A stretch of 7,516 nucleotides of DNA, taken from contig JAJPZF010000012.1 in NCBI GenBank assembly GCA_021204545.1, forward strand, positions 1-7,516, given 5' to 3'. Both the position numbers and the translations under genes were made by a program. Positions 1 through 6,072 of the stretch are shown here, piece after piece (within the stretch, counting starts at the first letter, position 1; every line of letters starts with the position of its first letter). Source of the DNA: Prevotellaceae bacterium. Its GTDB lineage: Bacteria; Bacteroidota; Bacteroidia; Bacteroidales; Bacteroidaceae. The notes below the pieces were generated by a model. It saw only the letters and a list, made by a program, of their open reading frames with translations. It ran no database searches and was not told where the DNA came from.

Positions 1-1669
1 CCGAGTTATAGTAGTTGTCGCTCACGTCCGTCTGCTTCGAGAAGAAGGCGCTGACGGACAGGGTGTTGGGTCGCTTCCCCCCGAACCACGGGTTCATGTA
101 GGATATGCTGTACGCCTGATAATACCTGCCGTTCGTCTCGCCCGTTATGCTGAATGTCTCGCCGTCGCCCTGCGGCATGATGCCTCTGCGTATGCCGTTC
201 TTGTTGAAGAGGTTAGCCATGCTGAAGTTCGACAGGCGCAGCCCTATCTTTCCTATCACGCCCGTCTGCCCGTAGCCCAGCGAGAACTCAATCTGGTCGC
301 TCGACTTCGGGGTCAGTCCCCACGAGATGTCCACTGTCCCGTCCTCGTAGTTAGGCTCCACCTTCGGGTCGATGCTCTCGGCGTCGAAGTGCCCCATGGA
401 GGCTATCTCACGGTAGCTGCGCTCGAGAGCCTCCTTGGAGAAGAGGTCGCCGGGCTTGTTTCGCAGCTCACGCCTGATGACGTTCTCGTAGACGCGGTCG
501 TTGCCGAATATCCTCACGTGGCTGATGTAGGCCTGCGAGCCCTCGAAGATGCGCATCTCCAAGTCCACAGAGTCGCCGTCGATGTGCGTCTCCACGGGGT
601 CGAGCTGGTAGAACACGTAGCCGTTGTTATAGTAGAGGTTGCCGATGGCGTCCTCGTCGTTTGAGAGGCGGTCGTTAAGCAGCTTGCGGTTGTACACGTC
701 TCCCCGCTTCATTCCCAGCAGATAGTTGAGGTCGTCTGTCTGGTAAAGAGTGTTGCCCACCCAGTCAATGTTGCGGATATAATACTTCTGCCCCTCCTCG
801 ACCTCAATATAAATGTTCACGCTCTTCTCGTCGTGTGGCGCCACGCTGTCGCTCAGGATGAGGGCGTCTCGGTAGCCCAGCTCGGCATACTTGTCCACGA
901 GGTTGTTCTTCGCCTCGTCGTATTTCGTGTCGACGAACTTCTTGGAGTGGAACCAGCTGCCCAGGTTATGTCTCTCGTGCAGTGTCTTCAGCGTGCCCTT
1001 CTTAAGCAGTGTGCCCTTTATCTTCTTGTCGCTGAGATTCGAGTTGCCGGTTATGTAGATATGGTTGACCTTCACCTTGTCCTTCTTGTCGATGTTCACG
1101 TCCACGATCACGTGGTCGGGCTTCGAGGCGTCGTCGCGCATCACCACGTCTATCGTGGCGTTCTTGTAGCCCTTGTCGTCGAAATACTTCTTGGCCAGTA
1201 TCTTCGCCCTGTCTATCGTGTTGGGCGTCATCTGGTTCTCCTTCACCAGTCCGAGCTTGCTCTCCATGTCCTCCCGCTCCGACTTCTTAAGGCCGTTGTA
1301 GTTTATCTCCGATATTCTGGGGCGTTGAGCCAGCTCTATGTGCAGGTAAGCCGAGTCGCTCACGATGCTGTCCACGCGGATTGAGACGTTGCTGAACAGC
1401 CCGTTGCGCCAATATCGCTTCACCGCTCTCGTGATCTCGTCGCCCGGGATGGTGATCGGGCTGCCCACTTGCAAGCCCGAAAGCCCGATGAGGAGGTAGT
1501 CGTCGTAGTTCTGCACGCCGCTCACCGTTATGCCTCCCAGAATATATTCGCGGGGAGTGCGCCCGTAGTCCACAACGGGGTCAACATCCCTGTCCGTCAT
1601 TTGCGCCCTCGCCGTCGCCCCGAGGCACAATAGAAAGAGGAATGTCAGTATGTTGCGTGTGTGTCTCAC
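1..1669 (-). CDS. bamA: BamA, outer-membrane protein assembly factor (C-terminal barrel cut off by window edge)
   Basis: Central component of the BAM machine, which folds and inserts beta-barrel proteins into the outer membrane. About 556 codons are visible. A signal peptide (residues 1-22, hydrophobic core LTFLFLLCLG, probable cleavage after ARA) is followed by about five POTRA-like repeats (roughly 44-117, 119-195, 200-292, 296-376, 381-451), recognisable from recurring beta-alpha-alpha-beta patterns such as ILGGITVSGVQNYDDY and VNHIYITGNSNLSDKKI. The barrel begins near residue 455 (IEFSLGYGQTGVIGKIGLRLSN) and includes SYMNPWFGGKRPN, typical of Bacteroidota BamA. The rest of the barrel lies beyond position 1. 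I chose the GTG start at 1669-1667 because it gives a complete signal peptide and has AAGGAG at 1688-1683, although the 13-nt spacing is long. The next in-frame ATG falls after the signal peptide. It is the last visible gene of the uppS operon. Confidence 0.95.
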   Translation of the reverse strand, partial: MRHTRNILTFLFLLCLGATARAQMTDRDVDPVVDYGRTPREYILGGITVSGVQNYDDYLLIGLSGLQVGSPITIPGDEITRAVKRYWRNGLFSNVSIRVDSIVSDSAYLHIELAQRPRISEINYNGLKKSEREDMESKLGLVKENQMTPNTIDRAKILAKKYFDDKGYKNATIDVVMRDDASKPDHVIVDVNIDKKDKVKVNHIYITGNSNLSDKKIKGTLLKKGTLKTLHERHNLGSWFHSKKFVDTKYDEAKNNLVDKYAELGYRDALILSDSVAPHDEKSVNIYIEVEEGQKYYIRNIDWVGNTLYQTDDLNYLLGMKRGDVYNRKLLNDRLSNDEDAIGNLYYNNGYVFYQLDPVETHIDGDSVDLEMRIFEGSQAYISHVRIFGNDRVYENVIRRELRNKPGDLFSKEALERSYREIASMGHFDAESIDPKVEPNYEDGTVDISWGLTPKSSDQIEFSLGYGQTGVIGKIGLRLSNFSMANLFNKNGIRRGIMPQGDGETFSITGETNGRYYQAYSISYMNPWFGGKRPNTLSVSAFFSKQTDVSDNYYNS

Positions 1670-1682
1670 TCTCGTCGCTCTT

Positions 1683-1688
1683 CTCCTT
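1683..1688 (-). promoter_or_regulatory. Shine-Dalgarno site of bamA, fused to the upstream stop codon
   Basis: AAGGAG lies 13 nt upstream of the bamA GTG start and overlaps the TAA stop (1689-1687) of the partial uppS copy, reading TAAGGAG. It is one of the clearest Shine-Dalgarno sequences in the window and decides the GTG start. A ribosome finishing the upstream frame would stop directly on this site, so coupling is possible; that part is inference. Confidence 0.6.
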
Positions 1689-1905
1689 ATTGTGTTTGGC
1701 CGTTGACAGTCTCCACCTGCTCGCCTGTCTTGCCGTAGCGTCTCTGCCTCTTTTGGTAGTCAATGATGGCTTGCTGGAGGCATTCCTCGTTGAAGTCCGG
1801 CCAATAAGTGTCTGTGAAGTGGAATTCGCGGAAATAGAAGGCACTATATGCGCATTGCCACAGCAGGTAGTTGCTTATTCGCATTATGTCACACATGTGC
1901 CTCAT
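1687..1905 (-). pseudogene. Partial second copy of the uppS 3' end (72 codons)
   Basis: This open frame repeats the C-terminal part of UppS. From [13 protein letters not shown] through [16 protein letters not shown] to [12 protein letters not shown] it matches the complete gene next to it. It lacks everything upstream, including the catalytic Asp of the MDGNGRW motif, the His of SGHAEG and the RTGG signature, so it cannot be a working prenyltransferase. The conserved Glu of SEFYF, a metal/substrate-site residue in known UppS enzymes, is Ala here, and five extra residues make it [15 protein letters not shown]. The ATG (1905-1903) overlaps the uppS stop as ATGA, and its own TAA runs into the bamA Shine-Dalgarno. 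It carries no stop or frameshift despite the 15-nt insertion. Most likely it is a duplication relic; a translated linker between uppS and bamA is possible. Confidence 0.85.
1712..1883. repeat. Direct repeat copy A (uppS 3' end, partial copy)
   Basis: This 172-bp segment repeats 1927-2083 in the same orientation. Positions 1712-1779 match exactly, then 1781-1820 match after one substitution (1780, g against a). After another substitution at 1821, positions 1822-1829 match. The copies then differ by a 15-bp insertion in this copy, and resume from about 1847 with few mismatches until 1883. Flanking sequence on either side diverges. Confidence 0.95.
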
Positions 1906-2657
1906 TTCTTTGTTGCCTTGCCCGTTTCCACCTGCTCGCCTGTCTTGCCGTAGCGTCTCTGCCTCTTTTGGTAGTCAATGATGGCTTGCTGGAGACATTC
2001 CTCGTTGAAGTCCGGCCAATAAGTGTCTGTGAAGTAGAATTCGCTGTATGCGCATTGCCACAGCAGATAGTTGCTTATGCGCAGTTCTCCGCCGGTGCGG
2101 ATGAGAAGGTCGGGGTCGGGCATGAAGCTTGTCTGCAGGTGCTCGTTGAACACCGCCTCGGTCACGTCTTCCTCCCGCAATGTCCCGGCCTTCGCCTCGC
2201 CTGCAATCCTCTTCGCAGCCTCCACTATTTCCCACCTCGAGCTATAGCTCAGGGCTATCACCAGCGTCATGCGGTCGTTCTTCGCTGTGTGTTCGATGCA
2301 TTGCCGCAGTCTCTCCCTCACCACCTCGGGCAGTCTTCGCATGTCGCCTATCACTCGGAAGCGGACGTTATTCTTCATGAATATCTCCTCCTCCAAGTGG
2401 TCGAGTATCAGCCCCATGAGAGTTCTCACCTCCTCGGCGGGCCTGTTCCAGTTCTCTGTGGAGAAGGTGTAGAGTGTCAGGTATTTCAGCCCAAGGCGAG
2501 TGGCTTCGGTGGTGAGGCGTTTCACCACCTCCACGCCCTCGGCATGCCCTGAGGTGCGGGGCAGTCCCTTGGCTTTGGCCCAGCGTCCGTTGCCGTCCAT
2601 GATGATTGCGACGTGCTTTGGCAGGTTCCTCGGGTCTATCTTGTCCTGGAGAGGCAT
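1902..2657 (-). CDS. uppS: Isoprenyl transferase (undecaprenyl diphosphate synthase, UppS)
   Basis: Cytoplasmic, membrane-associated cis-prenyltransferase that condenses isopentenyl diphosphate units onto farnesyl diphosphate to make the C55 lipid carrier used for peptidoglycan and surface polysaccharides. The 251 residues fit the family length. All signatures are present: [11 protein letters not shown] with catalytic Asp21, SGHAEG with His38, FSTENWNRP (65-73), [15 protein letters not shown] with Arg187, Arg193 and Ser195 for diphosphate binding, and Glu206 in [13 protein letters not shown]. The ATG start at 2657 lies 10 nt after the stop of the upstream DUF6089-type gene, with no clear Shine-Dalgarno, as is common in Bacteroidota. 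The stop TGA (1904-1902) overlaps the ATG of the partial uppS copy. The GKATKK tail differs from the VNGQTQ tail of that copy. Confidence 0.97.
   Translation of the reverse strand: MPLQDKIDPRNLPKHVAIIMDGNGRWAKAKGLPRTSGHAEGVEVVKRLTTEATRLGLKYLTLYTFSTENWNRPAEEVRTLMGLILDHLEEEIFMKNNVRFRVIGDMRRLPEVVRERLRQCIEHTAKNDRMTLVIALSYSSRWEIVEAAKRIAGEAKAGTLREEDVTEAVFNEHLQTSFMPDPDLLIRTGGELRISNYLLWQCAYSEFYFTDTYWPDFNEECLQQAIIDYQKRQRRYGKTGEQVETGKATKK
1927..2083. repeat. Direct repeat copy B (inside the complete uppS)
   Basis: This 157-bp segment is the C-terminal coding part of the complete uppS and is the partner of 1712-1883. The offset is 215 bp on the left part and 200 bp on the right part, the difference being the 15-bp insertion in copy A. 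Copies this close and this similar are a substrate for deletion by RecA-dependent or slippage recombination, which would regenerate a single uppS tail. Confidence 0.95.
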
Positions 2658-2667
2658 TGTTCGCGGC

Positions 2668-3393
2668 TTATTCTTTATTGTTGTGGCACACCTTGCATTT
2701 TGGGCAGATGTCGTATGTCAGGAAGAGCATGAGGAAGGAGTATGCGTCCTTGTTCTTCAGCCCGGAGCTTTTTATGTCGTACGGCTCGGAGAGTGAGGTC
2801 TGGTCGGCGTTCACGTCCAGCTTGTCTGTCGTGGTGAAGCGGAAAGTCCACTCTGCGCCTATGTTCACTCGCTTCTTCACTTTGTATTTCACGCCGAGGC
2901 CAAGGGGGAAGTTAGCCCCGCAGCTTGTGCCTCCTCCGCCTCCCGTGGCCACTGTTAGCCCTATCCCCGCCAGCACGTAAGGCGTTATGCGGCTGTTGCC
3001 GAGGTAGGCCTCGCCCATGCTGTAGCCCCAGAAGTTGAACTCGAACTGTGCGCCGAGGTCGATGACGTTGCGCTTGAAGCTGACCGTTGTGGGCAGGCCG
3101 CCCTCAGCGCCTGCCGTCGGGGCGTCTGCGGGGATGAAGCGGCCCGAGGAGCTTCCCGCGAGATGTCCTACAGCCAAGTCCCCCTTCAGCACCATTCTCG
3201 GGTTGAAGATGCGCCTCACGAGTGCGCCCGCCATCACGCTGGTATGCTTGAAGGGGGTGCTGTTCACGTCGCCGAGGTAGAAGTCCGGGCCTACGGCTGC
3301 GCCTATTTCCATCATATATTCGTCATCGTCCTGCGCTCTCACGCTCAAAGAGACCAAGAGGAGCATGGAAAATCCTGCGAGAGCCTTGTACAA
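2668..3393 (-). CDS. DUF6089-type outer-membrane beta-barrel protein
   Basis: Predicted exported protein of 241 residues. From the TTG start it has a clean signal peptide (1-20, [20 protein letters not shown], then QDDDEY). The mature part has alternating-hydrophobic strands: [78 protein letters not shown] and the closing [13 protein letters not shown]. This looks like a small eight-strand-type outer-membrane barrel, resembling the Bacteroidota DUF6089 family that often sits before uppS and bamA. I recognise the family from pattern and context, not from a search. The start is uncertain: GTG at 3456 adds 21 residues and overlaps the upstream gene by 52 nt, while TTG at 3393 begins 11 nt after its stop. 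Neither has a good Shine-Dalgarno. The C-terminus carries a CPKCKVCH cysteine cluster (Cys230, 233, 236). Function unknown, probably envelope related. Confidence 0.8.
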   Translation of the reverse strand: MYKALAGFSMLLLVSLSVRAQDDDEYMMEIGAAVGPDFYLGDVNSTPFKHTSVMAGALVRRIFNPRMVLKGDLAVGHLAGSSSGRFIPADAPTAGAEGGLPTTVSFKRNVIDLGAQFEFNFWGYSMGEAYLGNSRITPYVLAGIGLTVATGGGGGTSCGANFPLGLGVKYKVKKRVNIGAEWTFRFTTTDKLDVNADQTSLSEPYDIKSSGLKNKDAYSFLMLFLTYDICPKCKVCHNNKE

Positions 3394-3404
3394 TCGTCTG
3401 TCGT

Positions 3405-4805
3405 TTAGTCGGGGTCTTTGCGCAGGAACCCCAGTCGGTTTATGCGTCCCCTCCACACTTCGCTGTCAATGAACACCCAGAGGTACTGCTCGTCGTCCAC
3501 TGTCGAGACGATATGCCTCGCCTCGGCGGCTGCCTGAGTGATGAGGGTGTCCACGTCCATGTCGTCATCGTCATACGGTCGCCACGTGATGCCGTGGTCT
3601 GCGCTGTAAAGCACGCTGTCCATCGCCTCGTGCAGCCCGTCGCCTGTCTTGCCGCCGAAGGTGAGGAAGCCGTCGTCGTAGGCCACCACGTTAAGCTGCT
3701 CCCTGATGGGGCAGCGCCGCTTGTCCGCAGCGTTGGGCACGTAGAACATCCACGGCTCCTCGCCCTCCTCGTCGCTTGTCCACGCCTTGGCCCACACCAT
3801 GCAGCTCGTGTCGTCCTCGTTGTCCCTCTGTCCTATTATCATCAGCCGGTTCTGCCCGTCGGGCAGGGTGTAGGAGAAGCCGAACACTTGCCCGCAGGGA
3901 AGGTAGGCGGCATCGTCGTCCAGCTCCTCCGCCTGCCAGTCGCCTCCGTCGCTGCTCACCAGCTCGCCCTCGAGCAGGGCGTAGAGCCTTGCGGGGCTTG
4001 CCGCCACGAGCTTCAGTCCGTCCTCGGCGGGGTAGGAGGCAGAGACCCAGTCGAGGGCGTTGAAGCTTTGCAGTATCTTACCGCTGGAGGTGGAAAGGAA
4101 GAGCGTGCCGCCGCTCATTTGTAGTGTGGAGAGGTCAGCCCCCTCTGCCCCGTTTGTCGTTATAGATTGCCACTCTCCGCTTGTTCCCGTAGGGTGCATG
4201 GCGCAGACTATGCTGCCGTCCGCCTCCTCTCCCAGCACCATTATCTGCCCCCCGAGGCAGAAGGCCTTGCGCTGGCCGAGGCTGTTCAGCGGCTCGGCTG
4301 TGCCTATCTTGTCCCACACCGTTGAGTCCGCCTTCTGCTGGTGCACGTTAAGCTTGGCGGTGTAGGTGCGGTAGGAGTTGCCGTTGCTTGCTATGCAGGC
4401 GAGCTCGAGCGGGGAGGTGAAGTCGAGCGAGTCGCTGCTGCTGTAGGTGTTCCACAGTGTGTCGTTCTCCTCGTGGTCTTGCTTGCGCCAGGCCAGCACT
4501 CCCTCGTAGGTGATGGTGGCAAGCACGGCGCTGACCTGCGTGCGTATGGGCAGCGAGTCTTTGTTCTCTATGCTGAGTGCCCTTTGGTCGATGGTCATAG
4601 GGAAGAGGCTGCCTTGGAAGGTGGTTGTGTAGACGCTGTCCTCGCCGTCAACGGAGAGGGTGAACAGCGTTCGTTTAAGAGAGCCGAGTGTGAAGCCCGA
4701 GATATAGCAGTAGTCGTCCGTTGCCGCCTCGTCGTCGCTGAGGCAGGAAGCCAGCAAGAAAGGCACGAGGAGCGTCAGCGGCAACAGAAAAGCATATTTC
4801 TTCAT
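3405..4805 (-). CDS. Predicted surface lipoprotein, DUF6242-like, with beta-propeller (Asp-box) features
   Basis: 466 residues. A lipoprotein signal peptide (MKKYAFLLPLTLLVPFLLASC) has the lipobox Cys at 21, followed by LSDDE, the acidic kind of stretch that directs Bacteroidota lipoproteins to the cell surface. The N-terminal part (about 32-155) looks like a beta-sandwich-type domain. From about 165 onward short repeated units resemble propeller blades: an exact Asp-box S-A-D-H-G-I-T-W at 401-408, a related SSDGGDW at 284-290, and a degenerate FNALDW at 248-253. The layout fits the Bacteroidota DUF6242 family, whose role is unknown to me; Asp-boxes alone do not show sialidase activity. The ATG at 4805 is preceded by GAAGGA 5 nt upstream. 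It is the first gene of the operon, and its stop lies 11 nt before the preferred start of the DUF6089-type gene. Confidence 0.8.
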   Translation of the reverse strand: MKKYAFLLPLTLLVPFLLASCLSDDEAATDDYCYISGFTLGSLKRTLFTLSVDGEDSVYTTTFQGSLFPMTIDQRALSIENKDSLPIRTQVSAVLATITYEGVLAWRKQDHEENDTLWNTYSSSDSLDFTSPLELACIASNGNSYRTYTAKLNVHQQKADSTVWDKIGTAEPLNSLGQRKAFCLGGQIMVLGEEADGSIVCAMHPTGTSGEWQSITTNGAEGADLSTLQMSGGTLFLSTSSGKILQSFNALDWVSASYPAEDGLKLVAASPARLYALLEGELVSSDGGDWQAEELDDDAAYLPCGQVFGFSYTLPDGQNRLMIIGQRDNEDDTSCMVWAKAWTSDEEGEEPWMFYVPNAADKRRCPIREQLNVVAYDDGFLTFGGKTGDGLHEAMDSVLYSADHGITWRPYDDDDMDVDTLITQAAAEARHIVSTVDDEQYLWVFIDSEVWRGRINRLGFLRKDPD

Positions 4806-4852
4806 CTATCCTTCTTCTCAGTGAGTGCCGCACCTTGTTGGGAAGCGGCGTG

Positions 4853-4883
4853 CAAAAGTAAGGTTAATTATTAAGATAACGAA
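4853..4883 (-). promoter_or_regulatory. Candidate Bacteroidota-type promoter of the envelope operon
   Basis: Read on the minus strand, 4860-4853 is TACTTTTG, an exact match to the Bacteroidota -7 consensus TAnnTTTG. Nineteen nt upstream lies TTCG (4883-4880), a three-of-four match to the -33 TTTG element, and the spacer is AT-rich. The implied start of transcription would be near 4846, leaving a leader of about 40 nt before the ATG at 4805. The stretch 4861-4920 is also visibly more AT-rich than the flanking genes. The motif and position support a promoter; activity is inferred. Confidence 0.5.
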
Positions 4884-4927
4884 GAAATGCCCCCCATATT
4901 ATGGCAATTAGGGATATTTAGCAGTCG

Positions 4928-4946
4928 GGCGGGGTCTTACCCTGCC
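4928..4946 (-). terminator. Hairpin just after ribD, possible weak terminator
   Basis: On the minus strand GGC-A-GGGT, loop AAG, ACCC-C-GCC forms a stem of seven pairs with one A-C mismatch, starting 4 nt after the ribD stop (TGA, 4953-4951). No T-run follows, so it is not a classical intrinsic terminator. It may slow polymerase, protect the 3' end of the ribD message, or be chance in GC-rich DNA. Confidence 0.3.
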
Positions 4947-4950
4947 GTTC

Positions 4951-6021
4951 TCAGCCCTGTTCCCTTACGTATGTCTCGATACGGCTGCCGTCTACCTCCT
5001 CCATTCTCTGTAGGGTTTGGGACGAAAGACGCGGTGCTTGCAAGCCTTCGCCAAGCACGGCTTGCGTCTTCTCCACCCGTGCCTCGTCCCACAGGCCGCT
5101 GTCTATGAACGCCTGGAGCGTCTGTCTGCCGCCCTCCACCAGCAGGCTCTGCACTCCCTCCTTGGCCAAGTCCTTGAGGACGCCTTGCGGCATAGGCTCG
5201 CCCTCCTGGAGCCTCACCACCGTGGCCCCCTTGCCCTCGTAGGCTGGCTTGGCTTGGGGCAGCACGTAAGCCCTTGTGGGGGTACTGCCGTCGAAGAGGC
5301 GGAGGTTGCGTGGCAGGCTGCCGCGGGGGTCTATTACCAGTCGCAGAGGGTTATTGCCTGCCCAGAGCCTTGTGGTAAGCTCGGGGTCGTCAACCTCCGC
5401 CGTGCGCCTGCCCACGAGGATGGCGTCCGTCTCAGCCCTCAGCCTATGTGAGAGAATGCTGGTGACAGGCGTGGAGAGCGCGGTACGCATAGGCAAGCCG
5501 TCCCTAAGGGCAGCTATGAAGCCGTCCCTCGACTCCGCCCACTTCAGGGTAACGTATGGGCGATGGAGGCTGTGGAAGGTAAGGAACTTGCGGTTAAGCC
5601 ACACGCACTCCCTTTCCAGCACGCCTACGCTCACGTCGACGCCAGCCTCCCGCAGCCGCCTTATCCCCAGTCCGTTCACCCTTTGGAACGGGTCACGGCA
5701 GCCAATCACGGCACGCTGGAGTCGCTTCTCTATGATGAGGTCGGCGCAGGGCGGCGTCTTCCCATAGTGGGCGCAAGGCTCGAGGCTCACGTAGATGGTG
5801 CTGCGTGGCAAGAGCTCCGTCTGCCTCACCGAGGCGATGGCGTTGACCTCGGCGTGCGCTTCCCCGCAGCGTCGGTGATAGCCCTCGCCTATTATCCTCC
5901 CATCACATACGACGACAGCCCCCACCATCGGGTTCGGCGACGTAGTGCCGCTGCCGCCAAGGGCGAGCTGCAGACATCGCCGCATAAACTGTTCGTCCAA
6001 GTTTAAGTCCCTTCGCTTCAT
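4951..6021 (-). CDS. ribD: Bifunctional diaminohydroxyphosphoribosylaminopyrimidine deaminase / 5-amino-6-(5-phosphoribosylamino)uracil reductase (RibD)
   Basis: Cytoplasmic enzyme for two consecutive riboflavin steps: deamination of the pyrimidine made by GTP cyclohydrolase II, then NADPH-dependent reduction of the ribose. Length 356 residues, normal for the family. The N-terminal deaminase domain (about 8-150) holds the zinc site: H56-A-E58, with Glu58 as the proton shuttle, and EPCAHYGKTPPC with Cys83 and Cys92; TSPNPMVGAVVV (27-38) is the substrate-side signature. The C-terminal reductase domain (about 155-356) has VTLKWAESRDGFIA (157-170), LRAETDAILVGRRTAEVDDPELTTR and the VEGG turn at 295-298. 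I chose ATG at 6021; an in-frame TTG at 6060 would add 13 non-conserved residues. It stands alone here, without other rib genes, and is divergent from prmC. It lies upstream of the envelope operon on the same strand, separated by a 145-nt gap. Confidence 0.97.
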   Translation of the reverse strand: MKRRDLNLDEQFMRRCLQLALGGSGTTSPNPMVGAVVVCDGRIIGEGYHRRCGEAHAEVNAIASVRQTELLPRSTIYVSLEPCAHYGKTPPCADLIIEKRLQRAVIGCRDPFQRVNGLGIRRLREAGVDVSVGVLERECVWLNRKFLTFHSLHRPYVTLKWAESRDGFIAALRDGLPMRTALSTPVTSILSHRLRAETDAILVGRRTAEVDDPELTTRLWAGNNPLRLVIDPRGSLPRNLRLFDGSTPTRAYVLPQAKPAYEGKGATVVRLQEGEPMPQGVLKDLAKEGVQSLLVEGGRQTLQAFIDSGLWDEARVEKTQAVLGEGLQAPRLSSQTLQRMEEVDGSRIETYVREQG

Positions 6022-6072
6022 TCTTTTGCCGATTATACCTAAGTTCGCGCCCAAACGCAACGCCTCGCAGTG
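6022..6072. promoter_or_regulatory. Divergent start region of ribD and prmC
   Basis: Only 51 bp separate the ATG codons of ribD (6021) and prmC (6073), so both promoters must be compact or reach into the genes. For prmC, TTCTTTTG at 6021-6028 is one base off the TAnnTTTG element and would leave a leader of about 35-40 nt. For ribD, the minus strand carries TATAAT near 6037-6032, with a TTG at 6060-6058, but it lies so close to the ATG that the message would be nearly leaderless. Neither is convincing on its own. Confidence 0.3.

Noticed and set aside
833..1384. 183-codon plus-strand frame over bamA
   Set aside because: It is the antisense of a clear BamA coding region, with a Val/Leu/His-rich composition typical of antisense frames.
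1687..2083. Insertion sequence or integron element as the cause of the uppS duplication
   Set aside because: There is no transposase, no terminal inverted repeats and no target-site duplication around either copy; simple tandem duplication is enough.
1848..2552. 234-codon plus-strand frame over uppS
   Set aside because: Antisense of uppS and its partial copy. It is long only because the repeat is open on both strands; it has no domain and no start signal.
2680..2706. Haem c attachment site (CxxCH) in the barrel-type protein
   Set aside because: The single motif sits five residues from the C-terminus next to a barrel strand, with no cytochrome fold around it.
3513..4124. 203-codon plus-strand frame over the lipoprotein gene
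   Set aside because: Antisense shadow of a well-supported lipoprotein with a signal peptide and Asp-boxes; no recognisable domain.
3405..4805. Sialidase annotation for the lipoprotein
   Set aside because: Asp-boxes are structural propeller motifs shared by many non-enzymes. I see no catalytic Arg triad or FRIP-type motif.
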